This document shows positions 23,835 to 32,889 of a stretch of 64,000 bases of DNA, piece by piece. Position numbers and translations under genes: made by a program. The notes under the pieces are model-generated. The model was given only the letters and a program-made list of their open reading frames with translations, was not told where the DNA came from and made no database searches. Origin of the DNA: an uncultured Dehalococcoidia bacterium (GTDB lineage: Bacteria; Chloroflexota; Dehalococcoidia; Lucifugimonadales; UBA3495); contig OX638345.1 in NCBI GenBank assembly GCA_951813535.1, positions 3,650,608 to 3,714,607 on the forward strand, read 5' to 3'. Within the stretch, counting starts at the first letter, position 1; every line of letters starts with the position of its first letter.

Positions 23835-24563
23835 ATGTACGCCCTGATTCTCGCCGGCGGAAAGGGCGAACGCCTTCGTCCCCTCACCGATACTGTGCCC
23901 AAGCCCATGATCCCCTTATGCGGCCGTCCCATCCTCTGGCATCAGGTCCGCTGGCTGCGCGAGGCCGGCGTGACTGACGTTGTCTTTCTGGTCGGCCACC
24001 TTGCCGACGCGGTGCGGGAATATTTCGCCGACGGCAGCGATTGCGGCATCCGTGCCCACTACAGCCACGAGGATGTTCCCCTCGGGCGCGGCGGCGCTCT
24101 GCGCCAGGGTCTGGCCTCCCTGCCCCATGACGATCGCCCAATAGTTGCCACCAACGGCGACGTCATCACCGACGCCCCGCTGGCCGAGCTTATCGCCGAC
24201 TACGATTCCCGGCGTTTGCAGAACCCCGCCCACCTCGCCACGATCCTCACCGTGCCGATGGCCAGCCCCTATGGAATAGTGGACACCGGCGCGGACGGGC
24301 TGGTCACCCAGTTCCGCGAGAAGGCGGTACTGCCATACGCGATCAACGGCGGCGTCTACGTTCTCCATCCCGCCATCGGCGACCTGCTGCCTGAGTTGGG
24401 CGACCACGAGACCGGCACCTTTCCTGCCCTGGCAAGGGAGGGCCGCATGTCGGCCGTGTCCACCGATGCTTTCTGGCGCAGCGTCGACTCGCCCAAGGAC
24501 CTGCGCGAAGCTGAGGAGCATCTGTCCGGCGCAGTTGCCGACCCGATCGAGGCCGCGCAGTGA
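23835..24563 (+). CDS. Sugar-1-phosphate nucleotidyltransferase
   Basis: 242 residues, the catalytic Rossmann-like domain only. The nucleotide-binding signature LILAGGKGERLRPLTDTVPKPM is at residues 4-25, with the sugar-phosphate Lys in KPM; later TNGDVIT (metal Asp) and FREKAVLPYAINGGVYVL. It makes an NDP-sugar from NTP and a sugar 1-phosphate, probably GDP-mannose or dTDP-glucose type; it lacks the C-terminal hexapeptide domain of GlmU/GlgC. A TAGCAT box ends nine bases before ATG and there is no Shine-Dalgarno, so the transcript may be leaderless. Its stop overlaps the GTG start of the MoxR gene, implying coupled translation. Confidence 0.85.
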   Translation: MYALILAGGKGERLRPLTDTVPKPMIPLCGRPILWHQVRWLREAGVTDVVFLVGHLADAVREYFADGSDCGIRAHYSHEDVPLGRGGALRQGLASLPHDDRPIVATNGDVITDAPLAELIADYDSRRLQNPAHLATILTVPMASPYGIVDTGADGLVTQFREKAVLPYAINGGVYVLHPAIGDLLPELGDHETGTFPALAREGRMSAVSTDAFWRSVDSPKDLREAEEHLSGAVADPIEAAQ

Positions 24564-25513
24564 TAACCGCCGCCCAGGCGCAGCAGATCGCGGACACCGC
24601 TGCCAGGATCCGCGAGAACATCCAGTTGGCCATCGTCGGCAAGGACGAGGTCATCGAGTACACCCTGGCTGCCCTTTTCAGCGCTGGGCACATCCTCGTC
24701 GAGGACGTCCCTGGTATCGGCAAGACCACCCTGGCCCGTTCCCTGGCTTACTCCCTGGACTGCGAGTTCCGCCGTATCCAGTTCACCCCCGACCTGATGC
24801 CGTCCGACATCACCGGCATCCATTATTACAACCAGCACAATGGGCAGTTCGAGTTCCGCCCCGGCCCGGTCATCTCGCAGATCGTGCTGGCCGATGAGAT
24901 CAACCGCGCCACGCCCAGGACCCAGTCCGCGCTGCTGGAAGCCATGGCCGAGCGTCAGGTCACCGTCGACCAGGACACCGTACAGTTGCCCGTGCCATTC
25001 CTCGTCCTGGCGACCCAGAACCCCATCGAGCTGGAGGGCACCTTCCCGCTGCCTGAAGCCCAGATCGACCGCTTCCTGCTCCGCCTCCGCCTGGGCTATC
25101 CCTCCGAAGACGATGAGACCGCCATGCTGGAGCGCTTCGAGGACGCCGACCCGCTGACCTCTCTCCAGCCGGTGGCCTCCGCCGATGACGTTCTCCGCAT
25201 CCAGGGGCTGGTTCGCCAGGTCTACATCGACCCCGTATTGCGCGGGTATCTGGTCCAGGTGATCCGCTCCACTCGCGAGCATCCCGACGTGGAGCTCGGC
25301 GCCAGTCCCCGGGCGACCCTGGGCCTCTACCGCTGCGCCCAGGCCCTGGCCGGCATCAGGGGTCAGGAGTACGTAACGCCCGACGACATCAAGACCCTGG
25401 CCACCCCGGCCCTGGCGCACCGCATCATTCTCAAGAGCATGGCCCGCCTCCGCGAGCGCACCCAGGAATCGGTCGTTAACGAAGTCCTCGAGGCCCAGTC
25501 CGTGCCGGTTTGA
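24560..25513 (+). CDS. MoxR-family AAA+ ATPase
   Basis: 317 residues starting with GTG at 24560 that overlaps the previous stop (GTGA). Walker A is EDVPGIGKTTLARSLA near residues 46-61, Walker B VLADEINRATPRTQSALLEAM near 108-128, sensor 1 LATQNPIELEGT near 150-161, and a C-terminal lid with SPRATLGLYRCAQALAG. MoxR ATPases act as chaperones for maturation of metal enzymes or surface proteins, usually together with VWA-domain and DUF58 proteins; none follows here, which is unusual. Coupling to a nucleotidyltransferase suggests but does not prove a link to envelope polysaccharide. Confidence 0.9.
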   Translation: MITAAQAQQIADTAARIRENIQLAIVGKDEVIEYTLAALFSAGHILVEDVPGIGKTTLARSLAYSLDCEFRRIQFTPDLMPSDITGIHYYNQHNGQFEFRPGPVISQIVLADEINRATPRTQSALLEAMAERQVTVDQDTVQLPVPFLVLATQNPIELEGTFPLPEAQIDRFLLRLRLGYPSEDDETAMLERFEDADPLTSLQPVASADDVLRIQGLVRQVYIDPVLRGYLVQVIRSTREHPDVELGASPRATLGLYRCAQALAGIRGQEYVTPDDIKTLATPALAHRIILKSMARLRERTQESVVNEVLEAQSVPV

Positions 25514-25761
25514 CCGGGGGTGGGTCCTGTCCGCTATCGTCGCAGCCGTGGGGTCCGGACGGATCAGACCCGTCGTACAGGGCGCCCTGCCTCCTGGATT
25601 TGAGCCCGTGCGCCCCTGTATCCCTACAGGGATGCCACTGGTCCTGAGCTTTCATCGACGCGGGGTTCGCGTTGCGTTATCCAAAGGCCCTACGTACAAT
25701 TACCCATCCGCGCTCGCCAGGGAATCTTCGAACTTCTCGCCGGTAACATCAGGAGATCAAA

Positions 25762-25992
25762 TTGACTACCACCAACCAGACCGAAATCATTCTCTACACC
25801 CACCCCGACTGCCCCTTCTCCGCGCAGGCCAAGATGCACTATCGCCGTCAGCGCGTGGCCTATACCGAGATCGACGTCTCCAAGCAGCCCGACCAGGTGC
25901 CGGCCCTCCTTGAACTCTCCGGCGGCGAGCGGATCACTCCCATTATCGTCGAGAACGGCGTCGTGACCATCGGCTTCGAAGGCGGCTATTGA
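25762..25992 (+). CDS. Glutaredoxin-family protein with a CPFS motif
   Basis: 76 residues with a TTG start seven bases after AGGAG. The thioredoxin fold is recognisable: IILYTHPDCPFSAQAKMHY (residues 9-27) with CPFS in place of the two-Cys CPYC, then YTEIDVSKQPDQV, and a cis-Pro line GGERITPIIVENG near 53-65. Having only the first Cys, it is a monothiol-type redox protein that would act by glutathione- or other thiol-mediated exchange. It sits alone between the MoxR gene and recA. Identification as NrdH/Grx-like is firm; partner unknown. Confidence 0.8.
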   Translation: MTTTNQTEIILYTHPDCPFSAQAKMHYRRQRVAYTEIDVSKQPDQVPALLELSGGERITPIIVENGVVTIGFEGGY

Positions 25993-26052
25993 GACTTCTA
26001 GCCTCGGGGCCGTGCGCCCCGTAAATCCCGCCAAAATAATGACATTGCTCCA

Positions 26053-26081
26053 TTGCATGAATGGAACGCGCGTGCTAAACT
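26053..26081 (+). promoter_or_regulatory. Promoter of recA
   Basis: TTGCAT (26053-26058), 17-base spacer, TAAACT (26076-26081), 37 bases before the recA ATG. I did not find a convincing LexA box of the GAAC-N4-GTTC kind across it. Confidence 0.65.
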
Positions 26082-26118
26082 GCTTGTACGTCCAAACCAG
26101 CCGTGCGGGAGACCAACG

Positions 26119-27234
26119 ATGGCAATCAACCCCGAAACCCTGAATCTCGACAAGAACAAGCTGGCCGCCCTTGAGGTCGCCCTCGGCCGTATCGAAAAAG
26201 ACCACGGCAAGGGCGCGGTGATGCGCGGCGACGAGCAGGTCGCCCACCTAATAACCAACGTCATCCCCACCGGCTCGCTGTCCCTGGACCTGGCCCTGGG
26301 CGTCGGTGGTCTGCCCCGCGGCCGCGTTACCGAGATCTACGGCGGGGAGTCGGCCGGCAAGTCCACCCTTGCCATCCACATCATGGCCGAGACCCAGCGC
26401 ATGGGCGGCCTCGCCGCCTACATCGACGCTGAACACGCCCTGGATCCGCACTACGCCACCAGCTGTGGCCTTGACCTGAACAACCTGCTCATCTCCCAGC
26501 CCGACTCCGCCGAGCAGGCCCTGGACATAACCGAGCAGCTGGTCAGTTCCGGCGCCGTCGACGCCGTCGTCATCGACAGCGTCGCCGCCCTGGTTCCCCA
26601 GGCCGAGATTGAGGGCGACATGGGCGACGTCCACGTCGGCATGCAGGCCCGCTTGATGTCCCAGGCCCTCCGCAAGCTCACCGCCGCCATCAATCGTTCC
26701 CGCACCGCGGTCGTTTTCATCAACCAGATTCGCGAGAAGATCGGTATCAGCTACGGCAGTCCCGAAGTCACCCCCGGCGGCCGCGCCCTCAAGTTCTACA
26801 GTTCCGTCCGTATCGACCTGCGCCGCAGCGAGTCCCTCAAGCAGGGCTCCGAGATCATCGGCAGTCGCGTCCGCGCTCGCATCGTCAAGAACAAGGTCGC
26901 CGCTCCCTTCCGGGTCGCCGAGTTCGACATCATGTTCAACCAGGGCATCAGCAAGATGGGCGACCTGCTGGATATCGGCGTGAACCAGAACTTCATCAAG
27001 AAGGCCGGCGCTTTCTACTCCTACGGTGAGACCCGCTTGGGCCAGGGACGCGAAAACTCCAAGAATTTCCTCCTGGAGCACAGCGAAATTGCCGACGAGA
27101 TCGAGGCGCTGATCCGCGGCGACGAATTGCCCGAGGATGAGCCAATCGATGGCGAGGGCAACGGCCATGTGAACGGAACCGCTGCCGACGCTGCCGCCTA
27201 TCTCGCCAACCCCAACTCGGTCAGTCTGAACTAG
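26119..27234 (+). CDS. recA: Recombinase RecA
   Basis: 371 residues from the ATG at 26119 (GGGAG eight bases upstream); the open frame extends further but the family N-terminus starts here. RecA forms filaments on single-stranded DNA for strand exchange and SOS induction. P-loop GGESAGKST near residue 74, Walker [15 protein letters not shown] near 150, L2 loop and [19 protein letters not shown] near 205-225, and the C-terminal acidic tail. The P-loop starts GGE where most RecA have GPE. recX follows 39 bases downstream, as in many bacteria. Confidence 0.98.
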   Translation: MAINPETLNLDKNKLAALEVALGRIEKDHGKGAVMRGDEQVAHLITNVIPTGSLSLDLALGVGGLPRGRVTEIYGGESAGKSTLAIHIMAETQRMGGLAAYIDAEHALDPHYATSCGLDLNNLLISQPDSAEQALDITEQLVSSGAVDAVVIDSVAALVPQAEIEGDMGDVHVGMQARLMSQALRKLTAAINRSRTAVVFINQIREKIGISYGSPEVTPGGRALKFYSSVRIDLRRSESLKQGSEIIGSRVRARIVKNKVAAPFRVAEFDIMFNQGISKMGDLLDIGVNQNFIKKAGAFYSYGETRLGQGRENSKNFLLEHSEIADEIEALIRGDELPEDEPIDGEGNGHVNGTAADAAAYLANPNSVSLN

Positions 27235-27273
27235 CCGTTATCCTCCACACTCGGCTGGCCAGGTCGACAACCC

Positions 27274-27750
27274 ATGTCGGATGCCTACACTGACGCGCTG
27301 CAGGTGGCGCTGCGGTACGTCAGTTTCAAGCCTCGCACCGTCGCGGAGGTCCGACGGCGCGTCGGGCGCGATTTCGAGCAACCGGCGGTTGAACAGGCGC
27401 TGGATTCCCTCAAACGGTACGGCTACCTGGATGATGCCGAGTTTGCCGCCCAGTGGCGCAACAGCCGTGACCGCCGCAAACCTCGCGGAGCCTCGCTGAT
27501 CCGTCGGGAACTCCGCGGCAAGGGTGTGGCCGAACTCGCAATCGACGATGCTCTGGTCGGCCTGGACGAGTTTGATGCTGCCTACCGTGCCGCGCAACGC
27601 CGTGCCCAGCGGATGCTCTCTGACGGCTCAACGTCGTACACGAACTTCCACCGCAAGATGTGGGACTACCTGCAGCGTCGTGGCTTTCCGTCCGGCATAA
27701 CCCGCGACACCGTCCGCCGCCTCTGGGCGGAACACGCTTCGACGGTCTGA
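27274..27750 (+). CDS. recX: Regulatory protein RecX
   Basis: 158 residues. RecX caps and disassembles RecA filaments. The three-helix repeats are visible: ALRYVSFKPRTVAEVRRRVG, ALDSLKRYGYLDDAEFAAQW (the most conserved line, residues about 43-62) and RRELRGKGVAELAIDDAL. C-terminal end YLQRRGFPSGITRDTVRRLW fits the last repeat. It follows recA closely and is probably co-transcribed from the recA promoter. No clear Shine-Dalgarno stands before ATG. Confidence 0.9.
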   Translation: MSDAYTDALQVALRYVSFKPRTVAEVRRRVGRDFEQPAVEQALDSLKRYGYLDDAEFAAQWRNSRDRRKPRGASLIRRELRGKGVAELAIDDALVGLDEFDAAYRAAQRRAQRMLSDGSTSYTNFHRKMWDYLQRRGFPSGITRDTVRRLWAEHASTV

Positions 27751-27794
27751 AGTAGTCCGACCTCGGCTGTCGGGGCGAGGATTCCGTTTGCGCC

Positions 27795-28304
27795 CTACAG
27801 TCTCACGCGCCCGATGGCGATCAGCACCCCGCCCACAAGGGCGAGAACCCCCCACAGGTTAAACACCACCCCTCCGGTCAGGATCATCGCGACCAACGAA
27901 CTGAGCACCACCGTCCCGCCGGCGATGTACATCAGCCCCTTGCTGCGTTTCAGGTTGACCACCCGGCTGATGATCTCCCCCGCCGCATAGCCCACGACCA
28001 CGGGAGTGGCCAGGAAGGCTATGAACCGCGTTCCGGTGAAGAACATCAGCGTCAGCCACAGGATCACCCCCAGCACGCCGATCACGACGGCCACAACTGC
28101 CGCCTTGGCGTAGTTCGACGGCCGGACGTCGAAGGTGGGCATAGGCACCGCCTTCCCGCAATCCCGGCACCGGATCCCTACCGGCGCCTGCACCAGGCAC
28201 TGCGTGCATATCGGCCGCTGGCACTGGCTGCACGACAACCCGGTGGGCACCGCCGGATGCCAGTGGCAGGTCATCACCTGAGATTCGGTCTGCTGTTCTG
28301 CCAT
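27795..28304 (-). CDS. B-box zinc-finger membrane protein
   Basis: 169 residues. The N-terminal 45 residues hold a Cys/His-rich B-box-like finger (CHWHP, LSCSQCQRPICTQCLVQAP, IRCRDCG). Four hydrophobic segments follow (AAVVAVVIGVLGVILWLTL, FIAFLATPVVVGYAAG, MYIAGGTVVLSSLVAMIL, WGVLALVGGVLIAIG). This arrangement is common for uncharacterised bacterial membrane proteins where the finger precedes a rhomboid or DUF membrane part; no rhomboid Ser/His pair is visible. The gene converges on recX. Function unknown. Confidence 0.7.
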   Translation of the reverse strand: MAEQQTESQVMTCHWHPAVPTGLSCSQCQRPICTQCLVQAPVGIRCRDCGKAVPMPTFDVRPSNYAKAAVVAVVIGVLGVILWLTLMFFTGTRFIAFLATPVVVGYAAGEIISRVVNLKRSKGLMYIAGGTVVLSSLVAMILTGGVVFNLWGVLALVGGVLIAIGRVRL

Positions 28305-28346
28305 ATCCTCGTTATCCCCTGATCCTTGTTCAGTATAGTTGCATGG

Positions 28347-28374
28347 TCATTGCGAGCGAAGCGTGGCAATCTCG
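28347..28374. repeat. Half copy of dispersed palindromic family A
   Basis: TCATTGCGAGCGAAGCGTGG followed by CAATCTCG, nearly identical to the left arm at 11199; the right arm is absent. It lies between two leftward genes. Confidence 0.7.
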
Positions 28375-28455
28375 CCGGGATAAGGGTCTTCACCTCGGTG
28401 CAGGGGCTCCAATCGACATTTCATTCTACGATGTCGGTTGAGCGCCCATTGGTCG

Positions 28456-29172
28456 TTACCCCGCGTCGTTTCGGTACTCGGCCGTGCGCGCCAGCCATTC
28501 CTCGCGGTCCGCGATGTCCCGGTCCCGCAGCAGTCGGTTGAATATTACCGTGCTTCGGGGCACGCCCGCCGGCGCCGGCTGCCCGTTGGAGGCCAGCCGC
28601 TTCGCCAGGATCAGGACCGCGCCCGCGGCGGCGAAGACCGCCAACTGCTCGTTCCCTCCAACCAGCAGCCAGGGCTCCGGCCACGCCATGGCCATCACCG
28701 GCAGCGCGATCATCACCGCCAGCATCCACTCTGCCGACCGCCGCGTCACCCGCCAGCCCAACACGTAAAGCGCCAAGCCTACGGCAAAAAACGGCGGTGA
28801 AGTCCCCAGAATCCCTCCGGCCCAGGCACCCACGCTGCGGCCTCCGGTGAAGCGCAGGAATGGCGACCAGTTGTTGCCCAAGATCGTGAACAGCGGCGTC
28901 AGCGTCAACCACCAGCCGGTGTCCCCCAATCCCAGCGCGTACTGCCCAATCAGGATCGGCCCGGCGCCCCGTCCCATGTCGATGATGGCGATCGGCAACC
29001 ACCACTTCTTTCCCATCTGGCTGGCGAAATTGCTCGCCCCGACGTTGCCGCTGCCGTGTTGCCTCAGGTCGATCCCTCCCAGCGCTCGCGCCAGGAGATA
29101 CGACATCGGCACGGCTCCGATCAGGTATGCCACGGCCCACAGGCCGATCAGCGTCGCCGCATCCCCCGACAT
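28456..29172 (-). CDS. plsY: Glycerol-3-phosphate acyltransferase PlsY-like
   Basis: 238 residues, membrane protein with several hydrophobic helices. PlsY transfers acyl from acyl-phosphate to glycerol 3-phosphate, the first step of phospholipid synthesis. Motif 1 is clear: IDLRQHGSGNVGASN near residues 34-48. Motif 2 reads RFTGGRSVGAWAGG near 107-120, in place of the usual FKGGKGVAT, so a normally conserved Lys is replaced. A hydrophilic tail of about 40 residues (STVIFNRLLRDRDIADREEW) is longer than usual. Last gene of the leftward rny-ymdB-PHP-plsY set. Could be a PlsY paralogue with changed substrate. Confidence 0.8.
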   Translation of the reverse strand: MSGDAATLIGLWAVAYLIGAVPMSYLLARALGGIDLRQHGSGNVGASNFASQMGKKWWLPIAIIDMGRGAGPILIGQYALGLGDTGWWLTLTPLFTILGNNWSPFLRFTGGRSVGAWAGGILGTSPPFFAVGLALYVLGWRVTRRSAEWMLAVMIALPVMAMAWPEPWLLVGGNEQLAVFAAAGAVLILAKRLASNGQPAPAGVPRSTVIFNRLLRDRDIADREEWLARTAEYRNDAG

Positions 29173-29214
29173 GCCGGCAACCCCACAGTTGCCAAGTTCA
29201 GCGCCGGTGGCTCT

Positions 29215-30087
29215 TTATCGGCGCGACGCCAGCTGCCGGGCGGCTTCCTCCAATCGCTCCACCGTTTCCATCGGCGGACCGTTGATGCCGGGCAGCGGCT
29301 CCCGAGAGTTGCCGCTGTGATGATAGTCGCTGCCGCCGCACGGAATCAGGTCGTACGCTCGCGCCACGTCGGCCAGCCAGTCCACCGTCGCCTCGTCGTA
29401 CATCGAGTAATGCACTTCCATGCCGTGCAGGCCGGCCGCCTTCAGCTCCTCGACCGTTTCGATCAGCGATTGCTCCGGCTCCGGTTCGTTGCCCCGCCGC
29501 TCGAACCACGGGTGCGCGAAAACCGCCACGCCACCAACGTCGTTCAGCAGTTTCACCGCATCCGGAGGCGTCAGTTTCGACCGTTCCACATAGGCCTTGC
29601 CGTTCCGCCCCAGGTATTCCCGGAAGGCGTCCGATGGCTCGGCGAAGTAACCCTTTTCGACGAGCGCCTGCGCGATGTGTGGCCGTCCCACCGAGGCGTC
29701 GCCGGCAATCTCCAGCACCCGCTCCCACTCGATGTGCATCCCGAACTCCGCGAGCTTCTGGACCATTCCCTCTCCGCGCGCCAGCCGGCCTTCGCGGAAC
29801 CCCGCCAGCGTCTCCTGGAATCCGGCGTCGGTCACGTCCATGAAGTACCCCAGCATGTGCACTTCGCCGCCGGGCACGTCGCAGCTCAGCTCAATACCGG
29901 GAATCAGCCGCATGCCGGGGACCCGGTCCACCGCCTGCTGCGCCTCTTCCAGTCCCGCCGTCGTGTCGTGGTCGCTGACTGATATCGTCCGCAGTCCCTT
30001 GGACGCGGTCAGTTCCACCAATTCAGTTGGCGTCAACCGCCCGTCCGATGCGGTGGTGTGCAGGTGCAGGTCAACAGAAATTGCCAT
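29215..30087 (-). CDS. PHP-domain phosphoesterase
   Basis: 290 residues. The metal-binding PHP motifs are visible: VDLHLHTTASDG at residues 5-16, SVSDHDTTAG near 38-47, GIELSCD near 64-70, and FAHPWFERRG near 190. This subgroup (YciV/TrpH-like) includes 3',5'-nucleoside bisphosphate phosphatase and 5'-3' RNase AM of E. coli. It lies between ymdB and plsY, next to rny, so a role in RNA or nucleotide turnover is plausible. Cytoplasmic. Confidence 0.88.
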   Translation of the reverse strand: MAISVDLHLHTTASDGRLTPTELVELTASKGLRTISVSDHDTTAGLEEAQQAVDRVPGMRLIPGIELSCDVPGGEVHMLGYFMDVTDAGFQETLAGFREGRLARGEGMVQKLAEFGMHIEWERVLEIAGDASVGRPHIAQALVEKGYFAEPSDAFREYLGRNGKAYVERSKLTPPDAVKLLNDVGGVAVFAHPWFERRGNEPEPEQSLIETVEELKAAGLHGMEVHYSMYDEATVDWLADVARAYDLIPCGGSDYHHSGNSREPLPGINGPPMETVERLEEAARQLASRR

Positions 30088-30136
30088 CAGGTCTCCCCGT
30101 ATCCGTGGTCTCCCGTATCAATGGATGTTCCGCTCG

Positions 30137-30913
30137 TTATACGTCTGTTCTGCGGTCGATCCGCACGATGTCCGTGGCGTGGCCCGTGGCGTCGTCGATG
30201 TCGATCAGGACGGAGTTCAGGATGCACGCGCCCTTGGCCGGCTCGAACCGCTGGGGCAGTCCGGTCCTGAACCGTTCCAGCACCGGCGCGACCTCCGTGC
30301 CGATCACCGAGTCCTGGGGACCGGTCATCCCGAGGTCGCTGACGTACGCGGTCCCTCCCGGCATGATGCGCGCGTCGGCCGTGGCCACGTGGGTGTGCGT
30401 CCCGACAACCGCGCTCACCCTGCCGTCCAGGTACCAGGCCAGTCCCTGCTTCTCGGAGGTCGCCTCGGCGTGGAAGTCCACCACCACCGTTTTCGGCGCG
30501 AACCCCAGCTCGCTTTCCGCCTCCGCCAGCCGCTTGTCGGCCTCACGGAACGGGCAGTCGATGGGCGGCATGAACACCCGCCCCTGCAGGTTCATGACCA
30601 TCACGTCGCCGAACATCATCCAGCCCCGTCCCGGCGCGCCGTAGTAGTTGGCCGGACGCAGCAGCGGCAGCTCCTCCATGTGGGGCAGGATCTCTTTCTT
30701 GTCCCAGATGTGGTTGCCCGACGTCATCACGTCCACGCCGGCCTGCAGCAGAGCGTTTGCGGTCTTGGGTGTCAGGCCGAACCCGCCGGCCGTGTTCTCC
30801 GCGTTGGCCGTGACCAGGTCAATGTTCAGTTCGCCGCGCAGCTGGGGCAGCAATCGGGACAGGGCGCTCCGTCCCGGCTTCCCGATTATGTCCCCAATCA
30901 TCAACACTCGCAT
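30137..30913 (-). CDS. YmdB-family metallophosphoesterase
   Basis: 258 residues from the ATG at 30913 (a GTG four codons upstream is possible). Motifs of the TIGR00282 calcineurin-like family: MIGDIIGKPGR near residues 5-15, TANAENTAGGFG (NAEN metal motif), TSGNHIWDKKE (GNH), DFHAEATSEKQ, VGTHTHVATADA (GTHTH). Bacillus YmdB cleaves cyclic nucleotides and influences biofilm and sporulation. It follows rny directly, the common gene order across phyla. Confidence 0.93.
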   Translation of the reverse strand: MRVLMIGDIIGKPGRSALSRLLPQLRGELNIDLVTANAENTAGGFGLTPKTANALLQAGVDVMTSGNHIWDKKEILPHMEELPLLRPANYYGAPGRGWMMFGDVMVMNLQGRVFMPPIDCPFREADKRLAEAESELGFAPKTVVVDFHAEATSEKQGLAWYLDGRVSAVVGTHTHVATADARIMPGGTAYVSDLGMTGPQDSVIGTEVAPVLERFRTGLPQRFEPAKGACILNSVLIDIDDATGHATDIVRIDRRTDV

Positions 30914-30940
30914 AACATGATCCACAAGAGGTTACGTTGT

Positions 30941-30965
30941 AAGGGGCGACGCACGGTCGCCCCTT
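30941..30965. terminator. Hairpin between rny and ymdB
   Basis: AAGGGGCGAC and GTCGCCCCTT form a perfect 10-bp stem with a five-base loop in the short gap between rny and ymdB. There is no T tract, so it may instead be a processing or REP-type element that limits transcript decay. Confidence 0.5.
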
Positions 30966-30995
30966 GTGGTCGCGTCGTTACTCCCAACTGGGTCC

Positions 30996-32528
30996 TTATC
31001 TCGCGATGCTCTCCTCGCGCGTTTCTCGGATCACGGTGACCTTGATCTGGCCGGGGAACTGAAGGTCCTTGGAGACCTTGCCGGCGATGTCCCTCGCCAG
31101 GCTCGCGCAGGCCACATCGTCCACGTCGGTGGGGCTGACCATCACCCGTACCTCGCGGCCCGCCTGGATGGCAAACGCCCGCTGCACTCCATCGAAGCTG
31201 TAGGCAGTGTCCTCCAGCTCCCGCAGCCGCCTGGTGTACTGTTCAATGGATTCCTTGCGTGCGCCAGGGCGAGCAGCGCTGATCCCGTCGGCCGCAGCCA
31301 CCAGGAACGATTCGATGCTCGAGTGGTCATCGTCGTGGTGCTCCAGCACGCAGTTGCAGACCAGAGCGCCAACGCCGTTGCGCGTCGTCAGGTCGTAACC
31401 GATCTCCGCGTGCGGCCCGGGTATTTCGTGGGTCAAAGCTTTGCCGATGTCGTGGAGCAGGCCGCCGGCCCGCGCCGTCTGCACGTTCGCGCCAACTTCC
31501 GACGCCAGCATTCCGGCCAGCAACCCGACCTCGATGGAGTGCGTGAGCACGTTTTCGCCGTAGCTGTAGCGATACTTGAGACGTCCCAGCAACTTGATCA
31601 ACTCGGCGTCCAGCCCGCTCACGCCCACCTCAAAGGTGGCTTCTTCGCCGGCCCGCCACATCGTCTCTTCGATGTCGCGTTCCGCGCGGTTGACCGCTTC
31701 CTCGATCCGGGCGGGCTGAATGCGCCCGTCCTTCACCAGTTGTGTCATCGCCAGTCTGGCGATCTCCCGGCGCACCGGGTCGAAGCAGGATAGCGTTACG
31801 ATGCCGGGCGTGTCGTCAACGATGATGTCAACGCCGGTGTGGGCCTCAAGAGCCCGTATGTTACGTCCTTCACGGCCGATGAGACGACCCTTCATCTCAT
31901 CGTTAGGCAGGGAAACAACAGTTGTCGTGCTCTCCGACACTACATCGGTGGCAAGACGGTTTATGGCGAGGGTGAGGATGCGTCGGGCGTTGTCGTCCGC
32001 CCGGGTTTGGTGTTCCTTCTCCAACTCATAGTAGCGGCGAGCCAGTTCGTGGGATGCTTCCTCTTCGCCACGCTTCAGCACGACTTCTCGCGCCTGGTCG
32101 ATGGACAACGATGCGATCCGTTCCAACTCCCGGTTGTGCTGGTGTTTCAGGTCATCGGCTTTTTGCAACTCGGACTTGGCGTTCGTCTCCCGTTCTTGCA
32201 GTTCCGACTCTTGCTGCTCCAAAGACTCCAGTTTGCGGTCAAGTTGTTCTTCTCGCTGGATGTAACGGCGTTCCATGCGGTTGAGTTCGCGCCGTTGCTC
32301 CGTGATCTCTTTGTCACCGGCCTCCCGGATCTTCAGCGCCTCTTCCTGCGCCTGCAGGAGGATGGTTCGCTTCTCCTCTTCGGCCTGGGTGAGGGTGTCC
32401 GCAGCCTCCTCGCGGCTGCGTTCGAGTTGGTTTCCGCCTTTCTTGGTTGACAGCAGCAGCCAAACCACCGCTGCTATCCCTGTTGCTAGCCCTGCTGCCG
32501 CCAGGACGGCAAGGACGATTTCTAGCAT
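30996..32528 (-). CDS. rny: Ribonuclease Y
   Basis: 510 residues, close to the standard length. N-terminal membrane anchor (residues about 3-25, LAVLAAAGLATGIAAVVWLLL), a long coiled coil to about 185, KH domain (PNDEMKGRLIGREGRNIRAL near 207-226), then the HD domain with LLHDIGKALTHE and metal-binding LEHHDDDH. RNase Y starts mRNA decay at the inner face of the membrane. The ATG at 32528 follows GAGGAGG. Promoter seen upstream; ymdB and the PHP gene follow in the same direction. Confidence 0.97.
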   Translation of the reverse strand: MLEIVLAVLAAAGLATGIAAVVWLLLSTKKGGNQLERSREEAADTLTQAEEEKRTILLQAQEEALKIREAGDKEITEQRRELNRMERRYIQREEQLDRKLESLEQQESELQERETNAKSELQKADDLKHQHNRELERIASLSIDQAREVVLKRGEEEASHELARRYYELEKEHQTRADDNARRILTLAINRLATDVVSESTTTVVSLPNDEMKGRLIGREGRNIRALEAHTGVDIIVDDTPGIVTLSCFDPVRREIARLAMTQLVKDGRIQPARIEEAVNRAERDIEETMWRAGEEATFEVGVSGLDAELIKLLGRLKYRYSYGENVLTHSIEVGLLAGMLASEVGANVQTARAGGLLHDIGKALTHEIPGPHAEIGYDLTTRNGVGALVCNCVLEHHDDDHSSIESFLVAAADGISAARPGARKESIEQYTRRLRELEDTAYSFDGVQRAFAIQAGREVRVMVSPTDVDDVACASLARDIAGKVSKDLQFPGQIKVTVIRETREESIAR

Positions 32529-32889
32529 CAGATCCTCCTCGGTCCGTCTGAGCGTTAGCTCGGGATTTTTGCCCTATCCATATCGTAGTGTTGGCCCTAA
32601 TCAAAGTCAAGAAACGCCTTGCCGTTTTCGCTGTCTCAGTTGCAGCCGGTCTTGACTCGCGACCACAAAATTTGCCGTGCTGCCGCCATCCGGGTCTCGA
32701 CAATAAGTCATCCTCTCGTCGCACGTTGTGCCTCTATATTCCGCTGATTTCGGGACGGCGTCGGGTTGTATACTGCACCCCCATAGAAACCACTTCCGCA
32801 AACCCGCGCCGGATCAGCGTCGGGCAACTTTGTGAACCGTCTGAGCCATCGTGAAGGCCCATTTCGCACAGCGGGAGCACAACTGAACC
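32529..32889. other. Intergenic stretch between divergent rny and MFS genes
   Basis: 361 bases. The rny promoter lies at 32582-32610. TATACT at 32769-32774 might be a -10 for the rightward MFS gene but has no good -35. I see no reading frame, RNA gene or repeat in the rest. Confidence 0.5.
32582..32610 (-). promoter_or_regulatory. Sigma-70 promoter of rny
   Basis: On the minus strand TTGACT (32605-32610), 17-base spacer, TACGAT (32582-32587), about 55 bases before the rny ATG. Confidence 0.7.

Noticed and set aside
26005-26021. Terminator after the glutaredoxin-like gene
   Set aside because: Only a 6-bp stem (CGGGGC/GCCCCG) without T tract; too weak to call.
26041-26118. LexA box before recA
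   Set aside because: GAAC at 26064 is not followed by GTTC at the right distance; no convincing palindrome.
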